A DNA stretch of 64,000 nucleotides from CBDBJK01 sp965206395 (GTDB lineage: Bacteria; Chloroflexota; Dehalococcoidia; Lucifugimonadales; CATOSD01). The notes under the pieces are model-generated. The model was not told the origin of the DNA, did no database searches, and was given only the letters and a program-made list of their open reading frames with translations. The stretch is taken from assembly GCA_965206395.1 (NCBI GenBank), contig CBDBJK010000005.1, positions 21,329 to 85,328 on the forward strand. Direction: 5' to 3'. Position numbers and translations under genes: made by a program. This document shows positions 8,534 to 17,522 of this stretch, in pieces (the first letter of the stretch is position 1; the number at the start of each line of letters is the position of its first letter).

Positions 8534-9472
8534 TTGGACGATAACACGCCCCCGATGACCACCGAAGACGAGCCTCGCCCGGAGGTCATCGAGAAAGAGA
8601 ACGGCTCAAGCGAACAAACGCCCTCGTTCGCTCACCCAAGCGAAGAGGAGTTCGCTCGGATTCTCGACTTCTACGGACTCCGATGGCATTACGAGCCGCG
8701 CTCATTTCCCCTCAAGTGGGAGGGCGAGCGAATGGTCGAGATGTTCACGCCGGACTTCTATTTGCCAGACATCGACCTTTACCTCGAACTGACCACGATG
8801 AAGCAGAGCCTGGTCACGACGAAGAACCGCAAGATTCGCCGCATGAGAGAACTATACCCCGACCTCAACGTGAAGCTCATCTACAGGCGGGACTTTCATC
8901 GCCTTCTAGCCAAGTACGGCTTCGGGCCACTTGCGCAGGCCGAGGTCAAGGGCATAGAGCAAGTGCTGTTCACCACCCGGCAGATTCAGCAGCGTGTTGG
9001 TGAGCTTGGTCGTCAGATTTCGCATGACTACAAAGATCGCCAGCCTGTTCTGGTGGGCGTGCTGCGAGGGATGCTGTGCTTCATGGCCGACCTCATGCGC
9101 GAGATAACCTTGCCGACGGAGATCGAGGTCATGGCGATTTCTCGCTATGCGGGACAGGGACAGGCAGGTGTGAAGATAACGAAAGACCTCGATTCGGATA
9201 TCGCAGGGCGCGATGTCATCCTGGTCGAGGACATTGTGGACAGCGGCATGACGCTTAATTATCTGCTGAGCTATCTGCAGTTCAAGCAGCCTGCGACGCT
9301 TGAGGTGTGTGCGCTCCTGGACAAGAAGGCGCGGAGGCTCGTTGATGTGCCGATCAAGTACACGGGCTTTGATATACCTGACGAGTTCGTAGTTGGCTAT
9401 GGGCTGGACTACGAAGAGAAGTACCGTAACCTGCCATTCATCGGAACGCTGTCGCCTGACCCACAGGCATAG
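8534..9472 (+). CDS. hpt: Hypoxanthine phosphoribosyltransferase with N-terminal nuclease-like domain
   Basis: A 312-residue two-domain protein starting at TTG 8534 behind TGGAGGCATCGAA. Residues 35-135 resemble a PD-(D/E)XK restriction-endonuclease fold: YEP (52-54), FTPDFYLP with Asp74, and YLELT with Glu85, although the usual catalytic Lys after the Glu-x pair is Thr. Residues 145-305 are a complete type I phosphoribosyltransferase: PRPP loop VILVEDIVDSGMT, GVLRG loop, and the C-terminal FVVGYGLDYEEKYRNLPFIG hood typical of HPRT, which salvages hypoxanthine or guanine to IMP or GMP with PRPP. The fusion may be degenerate and structural, or may couple nucleotide salvage to DNA. Confidence 0.85.
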   Translation: MDDNTPPMTTEDEPRPEVIEKENGSSEQTPSFAHPSEEEFARILDFYGLRWHYEPRSFPLKWEGERMVEMFTPDFYLPDIDLYLELTTMKQSLVTTKNRKIRRMRELYPDLNVKLIYRRDFHRLLAKYGFGPLAQAEVKGIEQVLFTTRQIQQRVGELGRQISHDYKDRQPVLVGVLRGMLCFMADLMREITLPTEIEVMAISRYAGQGQAGVKITKDLDSDIAGRDVILVEDIVDSGMTLNYLLSYLQFKQPATLEVCALLDKKARRLVDVPIKYTGFDIPDEFVVGYGLDYEEKYRNLPFIGTLSPDPQA

Positions 9473-9475
9473 CGG

Positions 9476-9590
9476 ACAAAAAGAAAAGCCCCAAGTAACC
9501 TTGCTTCTTGGCCCTCCGCTCGCTTGACCTCTGCCGGCGAACCGCTTTCAGTCGTTGGAGTTTCAGGTAATCAACTCAGCCACTTGGGAC
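9476..9590 (-). ncRNA. Small structured RNA gene, copy 1
   Basis: On the minus strand a sigma70 promoter is visible: TTGACA (complement of 9620-9625), 17-base spacer, TACTCT (complement of 9597-9602). A transcript starting near 9590 would begin with CCCAAGT (complement of 9582-9588) and end with ACTTGGGGC followed by TTTTCTTTTT, so its ends pair and a U-tract ends it. A homologous gene with the same promoter spacing, ends and terminator lies at 10588-10700. I know no Rfam family that fits with certainty. Confidence 0.6.
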
Positions 9591-9711
9591 ATTTATAGAG
9601 TATCAGAATCCCCCCTAGATGTCAATAGTTTTTCGAACTATTCCGAGAAATTTCCTAAAATTGCCTCATTGAGATTGATCGCTACCTTGCGTGAAGGAGA
9701 TCGGGTTGAAT

Positions 9712-10212
9712 ATGACGTATTTCTCGCCCAAAACGGAAAAGCGCAGCAGCGGTATCGAGGGACGAGGCCTCTTCGCTAGAGAGAATATCTCAAAGGGTGA
9801 AATAGTCGTCGTAAAGGGCGGCTATGTTATGACCACGGCGCAGAGGGACAAGGTTTCGGAGCAGTTAGGGCCTGCCGAGATACAAATAACCGACGATCTC
9901 CACATTGGCCCTGTCACCTCGGACGAGCGCGAGGGTGGCATGATGCACCTGAACCATTCATGTGAGCCGAATCTCGGCCTTCAGGGTCAGATCGTGTACG
10001 TCGCTCTGCATGATATCGCCGAGGACGAAGAGCTGGCATTTGATTATGCAATGACAGACGACGATCATTCCGACACTATGGAGTGCAGTTGTGGGACGGC
10101 AAGCTGTCGCGGGACTATAACCGGGCAGGACTGGACGAAGAAGGAGATACAGCAGAAGTATGACGGCTATTTTTCATGGTTTATCCAGAGAAAAATAGAT
10201 GCCCAGAAATAG
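9712..10212 (+). CDS. SET-domain protein (lysine methyltransferase-like)
   Basis: About 166 residues with the SET fold: GIEGRGLFARENISKGE near the N-terminus, the knot motif LNHSCEPNLG, the DEELAFDYAMT segment, and a post-SET-like CSCGTASCRGTI zinc site. SET proteins transfer methyl groups from SAM to protein lysines; bacterial substrates are mostly unknown. Start ATG 9712 follows AAGGAG; a GTG at 9691 is possible. It lies between the two homologous small RNA genes, transcribed against them. Confidence 0.85.
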   Translation: MTYFSPKTEKRSSGIEGRGLFARENISKGEIVVVKGGYVMTTAQRDKVSEQLGPAEIQITDDLHIGPVTSDEREGGMMHLNHSCEPNLGLQGQIVYVALHDIAEDEELAFDYAMTDDDHSDTMECSCGTASCRGTITGQDWTKKEIQQKYDGYFSWFIQRKIDAQK

Positions 10213-10587
10213 ATCTAGAGGGCTGTTACTCAAGAATTGAGTGACAGGATTATGTCCCTCCCACTGTGCGAACGGTCCGACTCCTTATTTGGAACAAGGT
10301 CGGACTCCGACTCTTCGGAGGGGGAGGTTAGGAGGAAGGCCGTGCTGCAAGAGTCGATGGCAAAAAGAAAAGCCCCAGCTAACCTACCTATCTACTCTCT
10401 GCCCCCCGGAGCGTATGCGGCTGACCAGATGACGTTCCATCGGCTTCGTGAATTTGGCTGTGCTAAAAGGGACTCTGGAAACTAATTTACCAGACGGTAA
10501 GCTAGTTAAGTCAATACGCTTTTTATACAAGTTTTGAACAAAAAGCAGACTCTTATTCAATTTGTGGGTTGCTCTGGCAAAGCAACA

Positions 10588-10700
10588 ATAGAAAGAAAAG
10601 CCCCAAGTAACCTTGTCTTTGCCTTCTGCCTCCAAGGTCGCCTGCGGCGGACCGCCTGCTCTCTCTTTGGCTTCCGGTGACCGACTCAATTACTTGGGAC
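10588..10700 (-). ncRNA. Small structured RNA gene, copy 2
   Basis: Minus-strand promoter TTGACA (complement of 10730-10735), 17-base spacer, TACTAT (complement of 10707-10712). The transcript would start with CCCAAGTAA (complement of 10690-10698) and end with TTACTTGGGGC plus TTTTCTTTC, giving a 9-bp closing stem. It shares the ends and promoter layout of the RNA at 9476-9590, while its middle differs. A third 3'-end-like segment (GGTTAGCTGGGGC plus U-tract) lies at 10363-10387 without a clear 5' half. Confidence 0.6.
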
Positions 10701-10754
10701 TCTTTAATAGTATCAAGTTGTGCACTCTTTGTCAACACTTTTTGGGCTGAATCC

Positions 10755-11995
10755 TAGTGGTCCAACATCATTGAAATGAATACCATGATAGTCATTGTTC
10801 CTCTTGGGGGTTCAATCGTAACGTTGAACCGAGGAGGAACCATGATGTCTACCAAGAAGTACCGTATCAGACTGACTACCGACGAACAACAGGAACTCAA
10901 CGCCTTGGTCTCACGCGGTCGGGCTGCGGCGTACAAACAGACCCATGCGCGCATTCTGCTGATGAGCGATGAGTCACGCTCGGATGGGGGAATGAAGGAC
11001 GCGGACATCACCAGCGCGCTCGGTGTGGGACAGTCAACGGTCGAGCGAATACGCAAGCGCTGTGTGGAGGAGGGGGTTGAGTCTGCGCTGAATCGCAAAA
11101 AGCAACTGCGTCGGCGTCAAAAGAGACTGGACGGCGAAGGTGAAGCACGGTTGATAGCGATGGCCTGCGGGGAACCGCCGGAGGGGCGTGCCAGTTGGAC
11201 CCTGAAGCTGTTGGCTGACCAGTTGGTCGAGTGTGAGATAGTCGGGACCATTAGCACCGAGACGGTTCGCCAGGCGCTTAAAAAAAAACGAACTGAAGCC
11301 GTGGCTGAAGCAGAGTTGGTGCATCCCGCCCGGTCAGAGCGCGGAGTTTGTGTGCGCGATGGAAGACGTACTGGAGGTCTACCAACGGCCGTACGATGGG
11401 AATGAGGTTCTGGTGTGCATGGATGAGACGAGCAAACAGCAAGTCAAGGAGACGCGAGTGCCGCGTCCCGCAGCGCCCGGCTTATCGGCGGCATACGACT
11501 ACGAATACGAGCGCAATGGAGTGAGCAGCCTGTTCATGCTGTTTGCACCGTTGGACGGATGGCGCCGAGTCGAGGTCAGAGAGCGTCGCACGAAGGTGGA
11601 CTGGGCGCATGTGATAAAGAAACTGGTCGACGAGGACTACCCTGACAGAGACCGGATCGTGCTGGTAATGGACAATCTCAACACTCACAAGCTGTCCTCG
11701 CTATACGAGGCATTCGAGCCTGCTGAGGCGAGGCGTATAGCTGAGCGACTGGAGATACACTACACTCCCAAACACGGGAGTTGGTTGAATATGGCGGAGA
11801 TAGAGATCGGTGTGCTGGCTCGACAGTGCCTGGACCGACGGATTGCCAATCAAGACATCCTGCGCGGCGAGGTCAATGCTTGGCAGAATCAACGCAACCG
11901 GGATGTGATACGAGTGGATTGGCGCTTCACTACCGAGGATGCGCGCATCAAGCTAAAGTCACTCTACCCATCAATACAAAAACGTTGAACCACTA
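10755..11995 (+). mobile_element. IS630-family element, copy 1 (short form)
   Basis: 1241 bp including a TA on each side. Ends read TAGTGGTCCAACATCATTGA and, inverted, TAGTGGTTCAACG. IS630 elements duplicate TA on insertion; CTAG is the target here. This copy lacks the 12-base tandem duplication (GATGGAAGACGT) present in four other copies. Confidence 0.9.
10842..11988 (+). CDS. tnp: IS630 transposase, two frames joined by frameshift
   Basis: Frame 1 (10842-11405) starts at ATG behind GAGGAGGAACC and has the helix-turn-helix VGQSTVERIRKRCVEEG. It contains nine As at 11280-11288. Frame 2 resumes there with ELKPWLKQSWCIPP and carries the DDE catalytic core: LVCMDET (first Asp), VLVMDNLNTHK (second Asp), and GSWLNMAEIEIG (Glu). 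A shift on the A9 run joins both into one protein of about 380 residues. Every one of the six copies keeps the same two-frame layout, so the shift is programmed and not damage. Confidence 0.9.
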
Positions 11996-12012
11996 GGCAG
12001 TTTCCAAGACTT

Positions 12013-12504
12013 TTACGTTGCCCGCGATGACACACCGCGACGCTCTGCCGCTTCCACAGCTTTTTTAACGGCATCAGCGGGATTATCTGCCCGCATGATA
12101 GACTCGTCCGCCACATCGTTTTGGGCAATCGTCCACGTTTTCAGGCCGACGACAGGGATATTTTCGGTCAGGGCGTGGCCTATCTCGGACAGCGTTCCGT
12201 AGGCTCCCCCAACGGCGATTACGGCGCGCCCCGTCCTGACAACGATGACGTTCCGGGCGTGTCCCAGTCCTGTGCAAACCGGAAAATCCACCCACTGATT
12301 GGCGTCTTCGGGGTCTATGCCCGGGAGTATGCCTATCGTCGTCCCGCCAGCGGACTTGGCCCCTCTACACGCAGCCTCCATCACGCCGCCGAGTCCGCCA
12401 CAGGCGATGGTTATCCCTCGCAGGGCAAGCTCTCTGCCGACCTGTTCGGCCAGAAGCGTGACATCTGGCGTTGCGTTGCCTGCTCCGATTACCGAGATTA
12501 TCAA
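12013..12504 (-). CDS. TIGR00725/LOG-like Rossmann nucleotide-binding protein
   Basis: About 163 residues. SVIGAGNATPD at the start, GGLGGVMEAACRGAKSAGG and VVRTGRAVIAVGGAYGTLSEIGHAL are the family motifs of the TIGR00725 group, related to the LOG/lysine decarboxylase fold (PGGxGT-like loop here GGAYGT). Some LOG proteins release cytokinin-like bases from nucleotides; for this subgroup the reaction is unknown. I start at TTG 12504 because GGAGGAAAGA precedes it; the longer frame to 12615 has no such site. It converges on the IS630 copy at 11995. Confidence 0.75.
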   Translation of the reverse strand: MIISVIGAGNATPDVTLLAEQVGRELALRGITIACGGLGGVMEAACRGAKSAGGTTIGILPGIDPEDANQWVDFPVCTGLGHARNVIVVRTGRAVIAVGGAYGTLSEIGHALTENIPVVGLKTWTIAQNDVADESIMRADNPADAVKKAVEAAERRGVSSRAT

Positions 12505-12705
12505 TCTTTCCTCCCAACTCTTGTTAAGGGTAGGTATGTGATTTCGGCATGGATTGTCCAGTAGTTTACGCTGGCAGACGAAAGAGGTCACACACCGACG
12601 ATGCTTTTGTATCATAATGATATAGTCACTTCCAGACTATCGCGGAACAGTCTGGGTTCGGATGAAATCCAACGGACGTGAAGACTATTAACCAGGAAGT
12701 GTCGA

Positions 12706-14379
12706 GTGGTCAAATCATCTGACGCAAATACAAGAGAAGGCAAAAGCCTGCCCCGTGTAGTGATTCTCGGCGGAGGGTATGGTGGAGTGTACGCCGCGTT
12801 GGGGCTGCAGAAGGCCGCGCGACGAGGCCAAATTGAGCTGTCGCTCATAAGCAGAAACAACTTCTTCGTCTACCAGCCCATGCTTGCGGAGGTCGTTTCC
12901 GGCAGCATCGAGCCTCCTCACATCATGAACCCTATTAGAAGGCTGGCCCGGTTCACCAATTTCTATAAGGCAGAGATTGAGGCCGTAGACGTAGAAGGCC
13001 GCAGAGTTGTCATCCGTTACCCCGGACACGCGGACTTTCACGACATTCAATACGACCATCTGGTGATTGCCGTAGGCAGCAGCACAGACCTGTCCAGGCT
13101 TCCGGGCATGGCCGAGCATGCCTTCCCCTTCAGGACACTGGGGGACGCGCTATTCTTGCGCAACCACCTCATTAGCGTTCTTGAGCGCGCGGAGGTAGAA
13201 AACGACCCGGATGAAAAACGTGAGGCGCTGACGTTCGTGGTTGCCGGAGGAGGCTACACAGGCGTTGAGGTAGCTGCGGAGATAAACGACTTTACACGCG
13301 AGGCTGTCAGGAGCTATACGCATATCGAGCCTTCGGAGATAAAGGTCATGCTGTTGCAGGGCAGTGCACGTATCATGCCTGAGATCGCCGAAGACCTAGC
13401 CGAATTCAGCCACAAGGTGCTTGAGCGACGTGGGGTTGAGATTCGCCTTGACACCAGGATAAAGGGCGCGACCGCGCAGAGCGCCATCCTGGACGATGGG
13501 ACGACGATTCCGACCAGGACTCTCGTTGCCGCCGTCGGCGCAGCCCCCAATCGACTGCTGGACAGCATACCCTCCGAACGCGACTCCAGGGGCCGCATCG
13601 TGGTGGATGAGACCCTGGCTGTTCCGGGCTATCCGGGAATGTGGGCCGTCGGAGACTGCGCCGCCATTCCTGACGCAGGCGGCATCGAAGGAACGGCTCC
13701 GCCTACGGCCCAGTACGCCTTGAGAGAGGCGAGGCACGTTGCCCAAAATATCCTTGCCACTATCAGAGGCGGTACGATACGTCCGTTCTCCTATAAAAGC
13801 CTGGGGTCATTTGTCCCGCTCGGCAGGTTCTCGGCGGCGGCCCAGGTGATGGGATTCAAGGTGTCGGGGTTCCCTGCGTGGTGGATGTACCGCACCTACT
13901 ACCTATCTCAGCTTCCGCGTCTTGAGCGAAAGCTAAGGGTGATGATCGACTGGACGCTTGAGCTGCTCTTTCGCCGCGACATCGTTCAGATGGAGGTGGC
14001 GAGGAGTGAGGGGATTTCTCGCGCTCATTACGAGGCCGGGGAGATCGTATATCAACAAGGAGACCTCGCGCGGAACTTCTGGATAATCCTCGACGGACAG
14101 GTGCAGGTCTACCGCCAGGAGGACGGACAGGAAACGTTGATAGCGACTCTTGGGCCGGGCGAATACTTCGGTGAGATGTCTCTGCTGCAGGGCGTGCGGC
14201 ATACGGCGTCGGTGCGGACGCTGACGCCAGTCGATCTGCTCGTGATGAATGAGGCAGACTTTACAGCCCTCGCTAGCTCCTCTACTCGATTTGGCGAGTT
14301 GCTGGCGGGCGTGATGCGGCAGCGGCTGTCCGGCGGGGAGAGCGCGGAGTCTCAGCACCCACCAGGCAACGAACCTTAG
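12706..14379 (+). CDS. Type II NADH dehydrogenase-like protein with cyclic-nucleotide-binding domain
   Basis: A 557-residue fusion. Residues 1-430 are an NDH-2-like FAD enzyme: VVILGGGYGGVYAA (FAD site), VVAGGGYTGVEVAAEIND (NADH site) and MWAVGDCAAIPD (second FAD motif). Such enzymes pass electrons from NADH to quinone at the membrane without pumping. Residues about 440-545 are a CRP-like cNMP-binding barrel: YEAGEIVYQQGD, GEYFGEMSLLQGVRHTASVRT, the phosphate-binding cassette. NDH-2 proteins rarely carry this domain; it suggests allosteric control by a nucleotide. GTG start at 12706 follows AGGAAGTG. Confidence 0.85.
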   Translation: MVKSSDANTREGKSLPRVVILGGGYGGVYAALGLQKAARRGQIELSLISRNNFFVYQPMLAEVVSGSIEPPHIMNPIRRLARFTNFYKAEIEAVDVEGRRVVIRYPGHADFHDIQYDHLVIAVGSSTDLSRLPGMAEHAFPFRTLGDALFLRNHLISVLERAEVENDPDEKREALTFVVAGGGYTGVEVAAEINDFTREAVRSYTHIEPSEIKVMLLQGSARIMPEIAEDLAEFSHKVLERRGVEIRLDTRIKGATAQSAILDDGTTIPTRTLVAAVGAAPNRLLDSIPSERDSRGRIVVDETLAVPGYPGMWAVGDCAAIPDAGGIEGTAPPTAQYALREARHVAQNILATIRGGTIRPFSYKSLGSFVPLGRFSAAAQVMGFKVSGFPAWWMYRTYYLSQLPRLERKLRVMIDWTLELLFRRDIVQMEVARSEGISRAHYEAGEIVYQQGDLARNFWIILDGQVQVYRQEDGQETLIATLGPGEYFGEMSLLQGVRHTASVRTLTPVDLLVMNEADFTALASSSTRFGELLAGVMRQRLSGGESAESQHPPGNEP

Positions 14380-14456
14380 CCAGTCGGGCAGCCATGTGGT
14401 TATCGTGGCGACGAAGATGGTGACAGAGGTGGCTCTGAGTTCCGGGTGCCCGACAC

Positions 14457-16119
14457 CTACTGCCGCGACCCGACAATCTCATTTAGCAAGAAGGCCAACT
14501 CTCCATCGGGGTATCTGATCTCATGGAGAGTCCGGTACTCGTATTCAGGCGAGTAGTTTTGGGGCTTGAGGGCGAATAGCTGTCTTTTACTGTTGTCATA
14601 GGAGCCGGTGTTGCCTGTAAAACACCTGTCCTTGCAGAGGTCGGGAGCGTAGAAGAGAAAGAACATGTGCGGGCCGTTGAACTCCCCGTCCATAATGAGT
14701 TGTTCGTACTGGTCTTGGACGGAGAGATAGTATTCTATAATTTCTTTGGGGCCGGACTGCCATCCCCAATAACCTGCTGACAATGCGGGATACTCGCTGT
14801 GATACCTGTCCAGGTAAGAAGCGAAGGAGATGGATAATATCAGGGCGGCTGAAGCCACCACTGCCACGACCGCCATCTGGTTATAGGGCCGGTTTAGCCT
14901 GTTCAGGCCGCTGATAAGTATCATCAGGCCATATCCGGAGAGTATGGCGGATACCACAGTACCCAGGATACTCCGGCTGCTAATAGGACTTATGTCGCTG
15001 ATAGCGCCGCCTAGAGGAAATAGCGCCAGCAGGACGAGAACAATCATCTTCTCGCGCGTGGGTCTCAACACCAGGCCCAGTATTCCCAGGATAATTAGCG
15101 GCAGTTGGACTTTGTACAGGTGGCCGAATCCCGGCAGATAGTGTCTCGTGATAAACCAGTCGTCGCCCTTGTCGAACAGGAACGAGAAGGAGAAGTGCGA
15201 GAAGTATTGGCTGACAAACTTCCTGAGCATCTCCCACGGCCCCAGGTCGAGCCGGAACAGTCCCCGCCTGCGTAGACCTGTCCCCTTCGCCCGTTGCCAG
15301 GTGGACCAGTATGGGGAGGGCTATGGTCGCCGTGATGCCCAGGGAGTATAGAGCCACCCGCCAGTTGCGCATCAGCTCGCGGCGATAGAGGATTGCCAGC
15401 ACCACCATCAAAGGAGGCACAATCACCCATGCGGAGCGATAGGTGTATAGAGTGAGGCCAAATACCACGCCCGATGCCAGCCAGAACCCGTTCTGTCGGA
15501 CGCCGCGAAAGAAAAGGTAAAGCGCCAGGGTCAGGAGAGGGAGAAAGCTTATCATTTCTCCAAATCCTGTACGGCTATAGTGGATGTGCCAGGGCGTGAT
15601 GGCGAGAAAGAGGGCTGCCGCCAGTCCAATGGAGCGTCGCCTGAACAATATGCTTCCCAGAAGGAAGGTGGTAAATATAGCCAGGGTGCCGTAGGTCGCG
15701 CCTGCCAGCCTTACAGCCAACTCGGTCAGCCCAAAGATGGCGACAAAAGGCACCACGGAATATACGAACACCGGCAGCTTGTAGTCTCCAAAAGACCTGA
15801 AAAGTAGCGGCCAACTCTCGCCGTATTCGTCCTTGCCGGAGGTGAGAATAGTGTACGCGTTGTACCCGATGGCTGCCTCGTCGGTAAAGAAACCTGGAGG
15901 GTTCTCGGTAATGTTTACGATTCGGACAGCGATGCCCAACGCGATGATTGCGACGAGCGCGGCAGGTATGGCCCAGCGTCGAACTATGGCCGGTATATAC
16001 TCGATAAGCTGCGATTGGATAGCTGAAGTCATTCTATGCGACGAGATATTCCTCATGTGGAACTCTTCACGCCCGAATTGATGGCGCGTCGATGATGGGT
16101 CAAACGTTAGCACCTTCAC
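14457..16119 (-). pseudogene. GT39/ArnT-like membrane glycosyltransferase, frameshifted
   Basis: Two minus-strand frames form one protein of about 530 residues. The upstream part (to about 15240) has the family's first loop ENPPGFFTDEAAIGYNAY with its catalytic-type acidic pair and about eight membrane helices; the downstream part (from about 15245 to 14457) has further helices and a soluble C-terminal domain. The switch is near 15240, where the sense passes from ATGEGDRSTQAG into LFRLDLGPWEMLRKF. Family members transfer sugars from polyprenyl-phosphate carriers outside the membrane. The start is uncertain (16119 or an ATG at 16056). A sequencing error is possible. Confidence 0.7.
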
Positions 16120-16333
16120 TCCATGCCGTCAAATGCATAGAAGTCTCTGAGAATCATGCCTTTCATGGTACGTCTTCCATATTTCCTGGAAAAGCACGGC
16201 CACGCACAGTTTCGCTCATGTGTAACCGTTCGATAAGCCGAACACCTTCTGGCCGGCCCGCCGGTGACATCGACGCTTCGTACTGTCGTATAATGTCCTC
16301 TTGAAAGACTCCACGTGCTGAAGGGAGAGCCTT

Positions 16334-17179
16334 ATGCCAGCGAGCCAGGGCAAGACCGTTCTCATCACGGGCGCTTCTTCGGGCATCGGAAAAGTTACCG
16401 CACTTTACCTTGCTGAAAAGGGCTACTCCGTCATCGGCACGAGCAGGTCGCCCGAGCGTCTTGCCGACCTTCAGAGCGAGGCGTCAGTGAGAGGGCTTTC
16501 CGTCACCGCTGTCGAGCTTGACATCAACAGCGATGAGGGTGTCGATAGCGTGCTTCCGGCGCTCATCGAAGAACATGGCATAATCGACGCGCTCGTCAAT
16601 AACGCGGGCTATGGACTCTGGGGGCCTGTCGAAAGCCTATCGATGGATGAGTTAAAAGCACAGTTCGAGACCAACGTCTTCGCGACGGTGCGCCTCATCA
16701 AGGCCGTGCTGCCGGGAATGCTGCGCCAGCGGAAAGGGACGATAATCAACGTCGGCTCCGTGCTTGGCCGCCTGGGAACACCCTTCAACGGGGCCTACGT
16801 TGCCAGCAAATTCGCGCTAGAGGGGATGAGCGAGTCGATGAGGGCAGAGCTTTGGCCCTTCGGCGTCCGCGTGTCGGTGCTTGAGCCGGGCCTGTTCAAC
16901 ACGGATTTTCTTAAAAACCAGGCCGCCAGCGAGCAGTCCGATTCCAAAGACATGGTGTATTATCCCTACATCGAGAAGTACAGAGAAAGGAGCGCTCGCC
17001 TCCACAGAAACGCCGCCGACCCTATCAAGGTCGCAAAGGTTATTCACAAAATTGTTCGCTCCAGGCGACCGGCATTTCGATACCCCATCGGATCGGAGGC
17101 GCGACTAGGAATCCTTGGAGCAAGGCTGCTGCCGGAACGAATTTTTCAGTATCTGCTCAGTAAGGCTACTATGAGGTAG
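16334..17179 (+). CDS. Short-chain dehydrogenase/reductase
   Basis: A classical SDR of 281 residues. TGASSGIGK is the NAD(P) glycine motif near residue 12, NNAG follows at about residue 90, and the active site has Ser in NVGSVLG and YVASK. The length and C-terminal extension fit the 'classical' ketoreductase-like group. The RBS GGGAGAGCC precedes ATG 16334. The substrate is unknown; the neighbours give no clue. Confidence 0.9.
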   Translation: MPASQGKTVLITGASSGIGKVTALYLAEKGYSVIGTSRSPERLADLQSEASVRGLSVTAVELDINSDEGVDSVLPALIEEHGIIDALVNNAGYGLWGPVESLSMDELKAQFETNVFATVRLIKAVLPGMLRQRKGTIINVGSVLGRLGTPFNGAYVASKFALEGMSESMRAELWPFGVRVSVLEPGLFNTDFLKNQAASEQSDSKDMVYYPYIEKYRERSARLHRNAADPIKVAKVIHKIVRSRRPAFRYPIGSEARLGILGARLLPERIFQYLLSKATMR

Positions 17180-17234
17180 GCTGTTAAGTCTTGCGTTAGC
17201 ATCTGATAGCCAAATGAATATCGCCACTAACGCG

Positions 17235-17304
17235 TCACCCTCATCCTAGCCTCTTACCCAAGCGGGAGAGGGACTGACTGGGTAAGAGGCTAGGATGAGG
17301 GTGA
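17235..17304. repeat. Perfect 26-bp inverted repeat
   Basis: 17235-17260 and 17279-17304 are exact reverse complements around an 18-base spacer. The arms begin TCACCCTCATCCTAGCC. It can form a long hairpin behind the SDR gene but has no U-tract; it may be a miniature inverted-repeat element. Confidence 0.8.
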
Positions 17305-17329
17305 CATATTGATCCTTGCTTGCAACGCG

Positions 17330-17440
17330 CTGACTTCACATCCGTCCCCTCTCTGTGAACGGAGAGGGCGCCTAAAAATAAGGTTTCTTCTCGAATTGGC
17401 GGGTGAGGTCGAAGGCACGGCGTCGATTGCATCGTGGCAT
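17330..17440. repeat. Dispersed intergenic hairpin repeat, copy 2
   Basis: Matches the element at 2343-2455 in order: CTGACTTCAC, the hairpin CCCCTCTCTG-TGAA-CGGAGAGGG (17346-17368), CTAAAAATAAGG, TTCTT, GGGTGAGGTCGAAGGCA. The central palindrome of copy 1 is replaced here by CTCGAATTGG. Confidence 0.6.
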
Positions 17441-17522
17441 ATTTCAAATTTGCCTACCCCAGCCAACTGGTGAATGGGGGTGAGGTCGTTACGCATATAT
17501 ACGAAACAACAGAGGTCTATAT

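Noticed and set aside
9476..9590. A riboswitch or T-box leader on the plus strand for the SET gene
   Set aside because: The U-tract and promoter belong to the minus strand, and no leader-like terminator faces the SET gene.
10237..10485. An 82-codon frame after the SET gene
   Set aside because: It covers a small-RNA-like 3' end and has no RBS or recognisable protein features.
10754..11324. Antisense frames of 114 and 96 codons within each IS630 copy
   Set aside because: They mirror the transposase codons on the other strand and have no independent features.
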